Of a stretch of 64,000 nt of DNA, positions 12,949 to 25,386 are shown one piece after another (positions within the stretch are counted from its first letter, which is position 1; every line of letters begins with the position of its first letter). The notes below the pieces were generated by a model that was not told the origin of the DNA, made no database searches, and saw only the letters and a list, made by a program, of their open reading frames with translations. The translations under genes were made by a program, and so were the position numbers. The stretch comes from Macrolepiota albuminosa (taxonomy: Eukaryota; Basidiomycota; Agaricomycetes; Agaricales; Agaricaceae): the NCBI GenBank assembly GCA_027475525.1, contig JAMWFC010000083.1, positions 124,001 to 188,000 on the forward strand, written 5' to 3'.

Positions 12949-15903
12949 ATGTTCAATACTAAGTCAGTCAAGGAGGTAGACGAAGAGAAGATCGTCAACG
13001 AAGGTATTTCTTGCTGCATGTTCATTCCATATACGTTTACTCACCTGGCGCTTCAGCTGAGGTTGCGGCAGCCCTCTCCGACTTCGATGACCCTAATATA
13101 GACAAGAATGCTGCCGCACAAGGTATATTCGAGGATGATTCTCCCTATCCCGAAGTCCGTTCTGCGGTCGCGAATACTGATGACCCCGACATTCCTGTCT
13201 CGACAATTCGCTCCTGGTTTCTCGGTATCTGCTGCGCCATTCTCATTCCGGTAGGGTCCCTTAGATCATGCTGAGCTTCAACAACTCACGCACATTGATC
13301 TTCAGGGCCTGAACCAATTCTTCTACATGCGCTACCCTTCGGTCATTGTCACCGGTGTATGTATCCTGCGATGTCGTTCAAGTCACCAACACTGACTCAT
13401 TGTGCATTCAGGTCGTTGCTCTCTTGATAACTTTCCCTATTGGCAGAGCATGGGCTGGAATACTCCCTAACTGGAAGATCTTCGGAGTCTCCCTCAACCC
13501 AGGTCCTTTCTCGATCAAGGAACATGTGCTCATCACTATAATGGCTACTGTCGGGTACCAGAGTGCCTACGCCACGGATATTGTTTCCGTACAACGTGTA
13601 TATTACAACCAAATTTTCAGTTTTGGCTGTACGTTACACGAACCACTTGGGGATTTGTCCCAACCCTTACTGACCCTTTTTCTTCACCTAGATAAGTGGA
13701 TGCTTGTCATGTCCACTCAGCTCATTGGATTCTCAATTGGTGGCGTTGCCCGCCGCTTCCTTGTACAGCCTCCTTCTATGAGTAAGTGTTCATGCTCATA
13801 TTAATCTTTCTTTCTTTCACCGCTCACGTATTTGTGTCTGAAGTCTGGCCTAGCAACCTTGTCACCTGTGCTCTTTTCAATACCCTCCATGCACAAAACT
13901 ACGCCGGTATGGGAAATCGTGGCGGTATTTCCCGCGAAAGGTTTTTCTTGTACGCCTTCCTCGGATCAGCTATCTGGTATGTTTTTCCGGGATACCTGTT
14001 CACGGCACTGTCCTACTTTTCCTGGGTGTGCTGGATTGCTCCAAACAACATTGCCGTCAATCAAATGTTCGGTTACGTTCATGGTCTGGGTATGAGTCTC
14101 ATTACCTTCGACTGGGCGCAGATCGCATATATCGGCTCTCCGCTTGCTACTCCTTGGTGGGCCGAAGCTAACATTGCGGTTGGCTTCACGTTCTTCTTTT
14201 GGATTCTCACGCCTGCACTCTATTATACCAACGCATGGTACAGCGAGTACCTCCCGTAAGTCGAATCGTAATTTGTCTCAGGCAAAGTTGGCCCTGAAGT
14301 CTCTCCTAGCATCTCTTCACGTACCTCTTTTGACAACACTGGCAACACCTACAACGTCTCTAGAATTATTAATGCCGATACCACGTTCAACCAGGAAGCA
14401 TATTCTGCTTACAGCCCGTTATACCTCTCTACGACTTTCGCCATCTCCTACGGTCTCTCGTTTGCCTCTATTACAGCCACATTAATGCACGCATTCCTGT
14501 ATTTCCGCAAGCAAATCTGGACCCAGGCCCGCCGTGCCATGCATGAGCAACCAGATATTCATGCTCGTCTCATGTCTCGCTATCCTCAGGTGCCGCAATG
14601 GTGGTACATTGTCATTTTCCGTGAGTCTCTGAGTATTCTATTTTGCGACGATTTATACTGAGTTTCAACAGTGACAATGTTCGTATTCGGTGTTGTCTCT
14701 ATTGAGGTTTGGGAGACCAAATTCCCTGTGTAGGTCTCTATGTTCTAACGATGACCGAGGCTGACTCTTTTAACAGCCAATACTTCATCCTTGCTCTTGT
14801 AATCGCTTTCGTCTATATCATCCCAATTGGCATGATTCAGGCTATTACCAACCAGCAAGTCGGATTGAACGTCATTACGGAACTGATTATTGGATATGCC
14901 CTCCCCGGTCACCCAGTCGCCATGATGTTGTTCAAGACTTGGGGTTATATTACCATGGCTCAGGCCCTGCAGTTCACTTCTGACTTTAAGCTCGGCCACT
15001 ACATGAAGGTCCCGCCTCGTATCATGTTCTTGGCCCAGGTTATTGCGACCGTCATTGCAGGAACTGTGCAGCTTGGAGTCCAGTCGTGGATGTTCACCAA
15101 CATTCCCGACCTCTGCAGTCTTGATCAGAAGGATGGCTTCATCTGTCCCGGTACTCAGGTGTTTGGAACAGCTAGTATAATCTGGGGTGTCATTGGACCT
15201 GCACGTCAGTTCTCAAAGGGTCAAATCTATTACGGCAAGTTTCATCATTATTTTTCGCTACGCATCGAACTAACTTTGCACATGCAGCTCTAACGTTCTT
15301 CTTCCTCATTGGCGCCATCTGTCCTGCCGTTGCTTATGTCCTGACACGTAAATTCCCCAACGGCATCATGCGATATGTCAAGCAAGTCCATCCATACTAG
15401 CCTCCGCGCCGCGAGTCTTATACTGATTCAATACATACAGCTTTCCCGTCATTTTCTCTGGCACTGGCTACATTCCACCTGCAAGTGCTGTCAACTACGT
15501 TCCTTGGACCATCGTCGGATTCATCTTCCAATATATCATGCGTCGCCGTCATTTCTCGTGGTGGACGAAATACAATTACGTTCTGTCGGCTGCATTGGAC
15601 GCCGGTGTCGCAGTGTCTGCTGTGCTCATCTTTTTCTGCTTGCAGTTCCCGAGGGACGGCACTATCGGTATAAACAATATCCAGACTTGGTGGGGCAATT
15701 CGTAAGTCCAGCCTACTGGGAAGGTTTTTGCTAGAAATAATCTCCGATTATAGTGTGTATGCCAACACTGCAGATGCATTAGGCACACCGATGAAGCCCA
15801 TCCCTGATGGCGATTTCTTTGGGTGCGTTTAATTTAAAGATCACTTTTGTGTTGTCGAGATTTTTACTAACTCCTGCCTCTTAGTCCAAGGACCTGGCAA
15901 TAA
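12949..15903 (+). CDS. OPT family oligopeptide transporter
   Basis: Start ATG at 12949 (MFNTKSVKEVDEEKIVNE) is followed by about ten short introns; the stop TAA is at 15901-15903 after the C-terminus FFGPRTWQ. A soluble acidic N-terminus (DDPDIPVSTIRSW) leads into many hydrophobic helices. OPT hallmarks are LNPGPFSIKEH (about 13495), HAQNYAGMGNRGGISRERFF (about 13890), a large extracellular loop with NTGNTYNVSRI, and YIIPIGMIQAITNQQVGLN plus ELIIGYALPGHPVAMM (about 14820-14930). OPT proteins are proton-coupled plasma-membrane importers of tetra- and pentapeptides, and some carry glutathione or metal-ligand complexes. The substrate here cannot be told from sequence. The gene appears intact. 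The acidic N-terminal sequence is not conserved enough to rule out a further 5' exon. Confidence 0.92.
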
Positions 15904-16857
15904 ATTAATTTAGTTACAATTTTCAATCAGACCTTATCCTCGGTATAAGTCTCCGTATCTCTCGTGTAGTATTAGTAATGAATTTAAGAGAAATTTTGAT
16001 CTTGCTCATGTAGTCGAAGTATACGATACATGTAGGTTGATTCACTGAGCCGAGCAGTCCTGAGTGTCAATCATTTATTTCAACTGCCTAGCATTCGAAG
16101 GACTGAAAGTATTTCCTTGATTCGCAAGTGCCTATAGCGAACTCTCGCTTCCTCCTTGGGTCGCTGCACCGCTGCAATTAATTTTGCTACTTCTGATCAA
16201 GAGCGATACCTATAGGCGTTCCTGCCCGATCAAACTTTGATCATCTCACACCTCACTCTTACAGTTCTGCTGGCTTATCGTTATATAGCTCAGGTGGGTT
16301 TTTCGGGGTCAGTCTCTTCTTGTCTACAGTTTTCGACAGTTGCTTACAGTTTTCAGCAGTTTGTGGTGGGTTTTTAGACTGTTTTCTTTTCCCCGGTCTG
16401 CCTTGGATTTGAGGCAGATGTATCAGTATATGTGTCACACATCTTAACTACTACTATATACACATATTCACATTCAAAAATTCAATTAAAATAACTTCTG
16501 TTGCTGATTCACTAAAAACATACAAAGTTTCTGTCATGACCCCCACCCTACTCTGGCACAGCTTCCTGATCACGATTCACACACCCTGTCCGCCATCATG
16601 CACACCACTCCTGCTACCATGCGCATCAACCCCATCAATACATGTTCACGCTCAGGGCCTTGAAAAAGTTCCCAGGAACAGAGGAAAATGGTAGATGGTA
16701 ACATTTTTAAAAATAACACGGAGGCTATGATATGGTTAATGTGATTGGAACTCATTAGAGACAAGGGGTTTTCGCCATCGTCTGAAATCGGACTATATGT
16801 AGGGTATATCTCCTTCCCTTTCCTTCCCAGTAGTGAACAACGTGCTAGTATCGACCC
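15904..16857. other. intergenic with a dispersed repeat fragment
   Basis: Between two 3' ends. It contains a repeat fragment at 16321-16430 (listed separately). No supported gene was seen. Confidence 0.5.
16321..16430 (+). repeat. dispersed repeat copy A with terminal hairpin
   Basis: This segment matches 39521-39630: both start with GTCTACAGTTTTCGAC, continue TGCTTA-AG-TTTCAGCA and end with TCTGCCT-GGATT-GAGGCAGA-GTATCA, the last part forming a short hairpin (TCTGCC/GGCAGA). The family is unknown; an LTR or Helitron-like terminus are possibilities. Confidence 0.6.
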
Positions 16858-17465
16858 TCAATCCCAATAATCATCCGGCCTTTCACCGAGCGGAGTGGGA
16901 TCCCACGTCTTATTGTGAACAGCTTCATTGAATAGGTATTCATCATGAATTACTCCTGGCCCTACGCATGGATTTGGACCCCTGAATTTCTGAAGGGTAC
17001 ATATGATCAGCCAAACTTCCCATCAACAAGTCAAATGTGAGCTTACTGGATTAATGATGGTTCTACCGTGGTAGGTAATGGCAGGACTGTTGCGATAAAT
17101 CAAGCTTTGCGCCTCCTGAAGACTCTTCTTGAAAGCTGCCAACTCTTCCTTCTCCTCGGCTTCTTTAATCTGCCTTTTTGCAGTCGCCCTCCGTTTGAAA
17201 TAAGGCAATTTCAGCCTGTCAATGGCGTTGTTCAGATTGACTGATAAGTGTAGGTGATGATGCATGTTTGCACTGCTGGTACGAGTTGAGGATCTTCGCT
17301 ACCCAACGAGGCGAATTTATGTGTTTTCATAAAGGGGCCCAAGACATAGACATAGGAGTTCTTTCGGTCTTTTGTGGGTTGGGGGCTTTGTACTCACTTT
17401 TGCCCAATGTCTGAGTGTGGCGTTAATGATTCGATTTTTGTAGGCCTGGTGGAGTTCCGCCAGTC
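16858..17465 (-). CDS. uncharacterised basic protein, 5' end unresolved
   Basis: Minus-strand exons join in frame. About 17464-17398 codes LAELHQAYKNRIINATLRHWAK and ends at a GTGAGT donor. About 17355-17290 codes NSYVYVLGPFMKTHKFASL. About 17230-17040 codes VNLNNAIDRLKLPYFKRRATAKRQIKE and on to YHGRTIINP with a GTAAGC donor. The last exon codes KFRGPNPCVGPGVIHDEYLF and ends LGERPDDYWD before the stop at 16858. The middle is a charged, probably coiled helix. The conserved-looking, aromatic C-terminus and clean splice joins argue for a real gene. I do not recognise the family, and the first exon with the start codon was not found. Confidence 0.6.
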
Positions 17466-17701
17466 TTCCAGGGGTAGAAGAGCATCAAAAATAAAGAGTA
17501 CGAGATCGTTTTATTTCATTGATTCAAAGGAATGGAACTCATTTATAAGGTCCTTCATTTGAATCCATAACATTACGGCGGGGACAGTGTAGGCTTTAAG
17601 GTGCACTACCATCAATAAAACAGAGGATATAAACCAATTGAATATCGCAGAAGCTAGTTGTTTAGAGTACAGAGATGGTAATCGTGGTTGTGGCGCTTCC
17701 C

Positions 17702-18350
17702 TCATACGAAGTAATTATAGGAGGTGGCGACTAGTCCAAATAGGAGCATGATGCTTTCGATCACAAAAGATCCACTAGATGTGGCGCTGCCGACATGGGT
17801 ATAATTGGAAGCTAACCCACTTGAGTGACAAGGAGGTCGGAAGATGTGTCGAAAGCAGTGTAAGTCACGTCGTTAGTCGTGAGGCCTTGATTTTCCGAAT
17901 TTGGCCTCATTGCTTGTCCATGTTGACTCCCATCATGCACAAGAGCCGAACTACTTAGACTCGAATTTTGACCTTGCAAGCACTCCAGCAACTGTTCGTC
18001 AAATTCTGTCTTCTCAGTTTATACATGAGTTATAATGTCCCGCATTCCGCTTCCTATGAATGCTGTGATTCAGAATGTCCATTGACCTTTCTCCACGACG
18101 CTAGAGTTCCCTTGAGTAAAAATGAAATGAATAATGGAAGGAGGCAACTATGGTCCGCCGGCGGATAAGCGAGGACACCTTGCTGTGGGACATGTGTACG
18201 CCGATAGTTGGTCGCTGGGTTCTCACGTGCCTTAAAGTTTCATCGAGCTGCCTGACCAGGCTTCGAAAAGACCCTAATTCCCCGAGACCGCGGAAAATGC
18301 GGTCCGACCATTTATCGAAGACAAATCATACATTTACTTATATACGTGTC
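17702..18350 (-). CDS. possible multi-exon gene with hydrophobic C-terminus
   Basis: Weak case. On the minus strand an open stretch at about 18050-17830 reads EFDEQLLECLQGQNSSLSSS and on to DVTYTAFDTSSDLLVTQ, followed by a GTGGGT donor. The last segment (about 17790-17702) reads SGSFVIESIMLLFGLVATS and ends YNYFV-stop, a hydrophobic tail that could be a membrane or GPI-anchor signal. An upstream segment (about 18240-18150) reads NPATNYRRTHVPQQGVLAYP. The exons could not be joined in one consistent frame, so the model is only a suggestion. Confidence 0.3.
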
Positions 18351-18599
18351 AAAATATGGCCAAGAAGGATTTGATATCAGAGTAGTACATACATATTAGT
18401 CCATAGTAGAAGATTAAATACTAGAAGAATAAATAATTACAGAGCGCATCCTTCCGTAAATCCACAATGAAGTAGAGGACAATATGTACATTATAAGATA
18501 TATCAGTGAGATGATCGATGAACGAGAGCAAGATGAATAAATACGCAAAGAAATTCAATTTTGTACTGGTTGTCACTTTGCTTTTGGCTTGACGGGAAT

Positions 18600-19675
18600 T
18601 TACTGTGACTTGGGAATCGGAGGCTGTCCAGGAACGCGCTAGATTGAGTGAGTGAGATGAGGATACAGTGTTAACACAAGAGTGATCATACACGTAGTTT
18701 GTATCTGCATATAACATATCCATCGACACCCTTGTCTAGGTAAGCCTAGAGATTACATTCAGATTGGTCCATATAAAGAGCGGAAGAACGTGAACTTACA
18801 TCCTCGACTATATACATGCCGTCAAAGCGGTATCTGTAGTACAATCAGTACTTTGCATCTAAAAACTGAAGATATAGGTAGTTTACCCGTATCCAGGAGC
18901 GTATGATGAACCAGCTCCAGGACCGCGTATGACACGAACGGGCCTCTTGGTCTCTGCAGATCTCTAAAAAAATCTTTAAAATTTTACTATACAAAAATGC
19001 CGATTTCGATGATTTACCAGTAGAGCCCTGTTATCATTGTGCGTAAAAGACTGATCTGCAATCTGTGTAGAGTGATTCTATGATAAACAAATAACAGGTC
19101 ATTTCAGGGAGCAATCGTAGCAGAGATGGTCCAAACCGAAAACGATTCATCTCGGCCACCTAAACAACGCGTGCATTACGAACATGTTCGAGACTCGACT
19201 CAAATGATATGGCATACCAGTACCAGTATAAATCCTGTTTCGACAAAATTTAATGAGAGAGAACTTAGAAACGTCTTTATGAACAAGAAAAAATCTATGA
19301 CATACAAAAAGTCACCCTGATCATCGTCATCGACATAACCTCCAGAGGCCACAATCGAAAAGGCTCCCAGCTCCACACTTCCAGATATTCCGGCAAAAGT
19401 TTTTGTGTGCAGACCGGACCATGCAAGTTCCTTCCTATAAAGGAACTCAACATCAAACGCGTATCCAAGAAGAGAAAGAGACTTGCCTATTCTCGAAGAT
19501 TGTGCCTACGGGAAATCCCAGGTTGCCGAACCGGGGATCAATAGGAGGTGGAAGGTTTGTTGGATACATATCCTTGTTCTGCATGAGCATCGCGCGCCTG
19601 CGAGAGGAAAATTGGTTTGAACCATGATTCACAACTTTCCAATGAAGTACAAATTTACATTCTTTCTACGGCCAT
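18600..19675 (-). CDS. SRA-YDG domain protein
   Basis: A short first exon, ATG at 19675 (MAVERM), splices into RAMLMQNKDMYPTNLPPPID. Successive exons give RFGNLGFPVGTIFENR, KELAWSGLHTKTFAGISG, VELGAFSIVASGGYVDDDDQ, IYTGTGGRDES, QIADQSFTHNDNRALL, KRPVRVIRGPGAGSSYAPGY, YRYRFDGMYIVED, AYLDKGVDGYVICRYKLR and the end RVPGQPPIPKSQ before a stop at 18600. These follow the SRA-YDG domain from start to finish (GVH, GISG, GA-SIV-SGGY, YTG-GG, QxxxxxNxAL, YRYDGLY). SRA domains in UHRF1 and plant SUVH proteins bind methylated cytosine. This is a stand-alone domain with no RING, PHD or SET domain visible. One intron has a GC-AG border (AG then GCAAGT, about 19480). It is divergent from GPN1, with 119 bp between start codons. 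Binding to methylated DNA is inferred from the family. Confidence 0.85.
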
Positions 19676-19794
19676 GGTGATGGGGATGATCAACAAAGCG
19701 GGATTCACGCGGAGATCGTAAATTTTCAGGACGCACGTCGGCGTCACGGTTGAGGGTTGTCGCTGTCACGCGATTTCTCTTCAATTCGTGAACG

Positions 19795-21226
19795 ATGGAA
19801 GCGTCTTCGTCGTTGGGAAAAAAGAAACCGGTTGCAATCATAACGATCGGCATGGCCGGTGCAGGCAAATCGACTTTTGTTCAGCGCATCAACTCTTACC
19901 TTCACTCGCGCGACCCTCCATCACCCCCGTATATCCTCAACCTCGACCCAGCAGTAACTCATGTCCCTTTTGAGCCGAATATTGACATTAGGGACACAGT
20001 AAACTATTCAGAGGTCATGAAGCAGTGTGTATAGGTCATGCAAGGTAATAGATTATATGTATGACTTGCATCCCAAAGATACAATCTAGGGCCTAACGGT
20101 GGCATCTTGACTGCCCTCAACCTCTTTACGACAAAGTTCGATCAGGTCCTCGGGCTGGTAGAGAAAAGGGCTGAGACTGTTGAGTGAGTCCATTAAACGT
20201 CTCGTCTTCGATGCTTTTCTTATCGTCCTTTCTTTTTTCTCCAGTTATGTCATTATCGACACCCCAGGGCAGATCGAGATCTTCACTTGGTCGGCATCTG
20301 GTGCAATCATAACGGACGCTGTCGCGTCGTCCATTCCCGCTGTCGTGGCATACATCATCGACACCCCGCGGACAACTGCGCCTGCGACATTCATGTCTAA
20401 TATGCTTTACGCATGCTCTATTCTCTACAAAACGAAGCTACCTTTCATCCTTGTCTTTAACAAGACAGACGTGCAGCCGCACGACTTTGCGCTAGAGTGG
20501 ATGGACGACTTTGAGCAGTTCCAAGCGGCATTGGCAACACACAGTGGCACCAGTGATCCTGAAGGGGAACCTACGTATATGAACAGTCTCATGAATAGCA
20601 TGAGTCTCGTTCTTGATGAGTTTTACAAACACCTAAAAGTATAATCTTATTTTCTAGCGAATCGACGTCTATCATTAACGTTTTATAGGCCGTAGGTGTC
20701 TCGAGCATGACCGGCGATGGTATTAAAGCCTTCTTCGAGGCTGTCGAAGAAGCGAGAGAGGAATATGAAAAGTAAGTGAGCTTCTACTGCCACCGCTCAT
20801 TTACTGATCAAACTAAATAGAGATTATCTCCCAGAACTTGAACGTGCCCGAGCATCACGCGAGAAATCTCTCCAAGATGCCAAAGCTGATTCTATGAGCC
20901 GGCTGATGAAAGATCTCGAATTAGACCGAGCTAAAAACCCTGAGGCAGTGTTGACAGACCGCTGGGACCAAGATGCGAACGAGGATGATGACGACGACGA
21001 CGACACCGAAGTCAACATTGTGGATCGGAGTAAGTTGTCATCATTTCATTTCAGCGCTGCAGCATCGGGGAAATCTTTGCATACTAAGGCTGTACCTCCG
21101 TCTGACAATCGCATGCTGACCAACGTACTATTTTTAGGCGAGGAGCCATGGCCTGGACAGTATATAGATGTAACTCGTGCGCGACGACATGAGGATGAAG
21201 ATATTAACTGGCCTAGACCCGGCTGA
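19795..21226 (+). CDS. GPN1: GPN-loop GTPase 1 (GPN1/Npa3/XAB1)
   Basis: Start ATG at 19795 ([19 protein letters not shown]). Motifs in order: P-loop [29 protein letters not shown] (about 19940-20000), the GPN motif in [15 protein letters not shown] (about 20090), G3 [15 protein letters not shown] (about 20260), and NKTD (about 20460). A charged C-terminal helix ([20 protein letters not shown]) leads to an acidic run of Asp and the conserved end with [24 protein letters not shown]1 is an essential cytoplasmic GTPase that works with GPN3 in assembly and nuclear import of RNA polymerase II. Five or so short introns split the gene and all joins keep frame. Shares a short promoter region with the divergent SRA-YDG gene. 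Confidence 0.95.
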
Positions 21227-21924
21227 TGAGAAAGGGAGTGTACTTTCCCTCCACTTGATTATACAAGGTCCCTCGGACGTCGCGATATCGGAAGAACACA
21301 TAAAAGGGTGTCCAGAAAAGTGTAAAGTTACCCAAAGGCTTATTCTGTCCCACATCTGTATCACGATATCAGACGTCACACCTTGATGCATAGGCCATTT
21401 TAGAATTGTATGTAAGTGTCTAACGAGATAACGCTGGGCTGGGAGCAATTCAGGCGTGTCGAATGGAAGATCGTCACCAGCCGATTTCCCAACCATAATT
21501 CATGGATTTCGAGAGAGTGTATTTGGGAAACATTCCCATAGTTCAGTGGTAAACTACGTAAGACAGCAGGCCTGGTACCCATGCATGTAATCTGAAAGAG
21601 CCATGAATGTTGATGTAATTAAGAGGTGCCCTCGAGGGAGCATCTCAAATGAGCCCGCGGCGGTGGCTGTGCCATTATTGAGCCTACAAAACGATGACCC
21701 TTTCTCTTCATTACCAGTATCTTCGCCTCACATCTCCTTCGCCTCTCTTCCCCTACTCTCACTTTTATTTTTTTTGTGGGCCCTACTCTATCGATCATCA
21801 TCATTCCGGCGCTAATCTGTTCTTGTTTGACCCCAGATCAGGCTCATCCGTCTCTTCACAGGCACTCTTCGACTTTTTAGCTATTCATTAATCAACTTCT
21901 CACATTCGTCTCACTCGTACCAAG
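21227..21924. other. intergenic, CDK1 promoter region
   Basis: This 698-bp gap lies between GPN1 and CDK1. No gene was seen. Pyrimidine-rich tracts before 21925 (TCTCTTC-type, about 21700-21780) are common in fungal promoters. Confidence 0.45.
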
Positions 21925-23509
<1,585 letters not shown>

Positions 23510-23512
<3 letters not shown>

Positions 23513-23664
23513 AGAATGGTGCATCTATAGCACATTACCGTACCGTTTCCAAGTTAAAGTAATACCTGTTGTCCTTGTTTTCAGTGTGAAGAATGGTGCA
23601 TCTATAGCACATTACCGTACCGTTTCCAAGTTAAAGTAATACCTGTTGTCCTTGTTTTCAGTGT
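23510..23664. repeat. exact 77-bp tandem duplication 5 (3' of CDK1)
   Basis: Copies start at 23511 and 23588, directly after the CDK1 stop. They are identical by eye and share the period of the other five duplications. Confidence 0.93.
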
Positions 23665-25386
23665 TCGGTCTCCGTGTTTCATTCTTCGTGTCACATCCAC
23701 CGTTTAACCCATTCTTTGCGTTTCAGTTCAATCATCGTGATATACATAGCTTCATAACCCATACGATACATTACCCATCTTCCCGCACACTCTCTCCCAC
23801 TCCATGGCATCTCTAGTACTGCATTGCATATCATAAATATATCAAGACACTCGTTTCAACTTATTCTCGTTCTCAGGCTAGTTGTGGGTCTTTGAGTGAT
23901 GAGTTGTAAGTCACGTGTAAAGAAGAGGGACGCGTACGGTCACATGCTGTCACAACAGTTGAACTCATGACATTTGTCCCAGCGTCTCACAGACGGGTCA
24001 AGACGGAAAGAACGTACCAGAATGGTGATGGAATAACCATATTGTAACCTTGGTCTCTCTCTTAGCAGAAGTCACTAGTCCACCCAATGACTTTCCTTGA
24101 TCGAAAGACGCTCCAGGTCTGGTCTTCTAGGCGCAGAGCAATTGCGCAGCAAGGATCACGTAGAAGCGCGATCGGTAGAGCACCATACGATAGCTGAATC
24201 TTCGCAGAGGGCGGTCGAGCCTAGAAGAAAACTCAGGCATGCAGAGGCTGGAGTCCACGGACGTATCTTATTCGATGCCATCAAATGAAGGGACGGAAGG
24301 TTGTCCTTCGCTTTCTTTTTCCTTCGCTGTCTGGCCCCTTCTGCCCCTCAATTCTGAGGGATTCTGAGGTTTGTTTTGTTGATATGTGTGTATCTACACC
24401 TACATCCTCCAGTCATTCACGGTCTTCTTATCAGAAAACCATCAACATAACTATTTGTTTTCGCTGATCCCTTCCAGGAAAATCAGTGCAAATGCACACA
24501 AGCTCTACAAGAACACTGGTTGCGAAAGTTTGTCAATCAGAGGTGGTGACTCGGCAACACCTTGTGGAAATGCAGAATTTGGGCGTGTCATGTAGCCGAG
24601 AGTGTGTGAAGCGGAGTGCTGAGCATTGTTGTATGTGATGGAAGGATGAGGCAGCTCGTCGTCGCTGAAGCCCAAGTCATGAAGAATGTCCTGAGGATAT
24701 GTACAGGGACGCGCCGCTGCCAGTGGGGAAGTCTAAGCCAGAAATCAATCTGATACTGGGTTGGGCTGGGAATTGTAAGCCTGAGATGGGACTTGACTCA
24801 AGTTTTGATAACTCGTGTTCCCAGCATCAGGTTGACTTCGACGTGACGCGACGCGCCAATTATACTCGCTTGCTGAAGCTTGAGATTCACACTGTGACCG
24901 TCATATATCTATATCTTGGAAAGGAACCTACTCTCTACTGTCATGTACATCTGTCAAGTCCCTGATGCTACATCTCGCCCATATAGCCTCAACTCTGTCT
25001 TCCAGGGCGAAACAGCATGGCCTAAGGAGTCTGGTGACCAGAAGAAAAACAGGGTCCGTTATGACTATAGCAGGGAGATGTTGTGTACTACAAATATTAA
25101 ATACAAGCAGGCAAGATCCCATCCACGATCAAGGACTATGCATGCCAAAGCGGAGTCGTGCCGTCATGGGCTGTGGCGCTTATTCCCAAAGACGGAGGAA
25201 AGAGTGACGTGAAGGAGGCTCTTGAGGGCCTCTCCATTCATGCATCATTTATGCAAATGTTGCTTACATTGAATATTACTTGTATCCTCACTTGCCTCCA
25301 CAATGTTTTGAATGTGATCTCTGTTTTGATTATCTGAGCCTCTCCCTTGTAAGACAGCACGTGCGTTGTTCCCCAAAACGACTGGC
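23665..25386. other. intergenic, no gene seen
   Basis: About 1.7 kb with only short open frames and no recognisable exon series. Pyrimidine tracts near 24300-24360 and the sequence before 25387 may be promoter DNA of the next gene. Confidence 0.45.

Noticed and set aside
21535..21595. tRNA-like D-arm sequence (AGTTCAGTGGTAAACT)
   Set aside because: No T-loop GTTCGA and no matching acceptor stem were found, so it is not called a tRNA.
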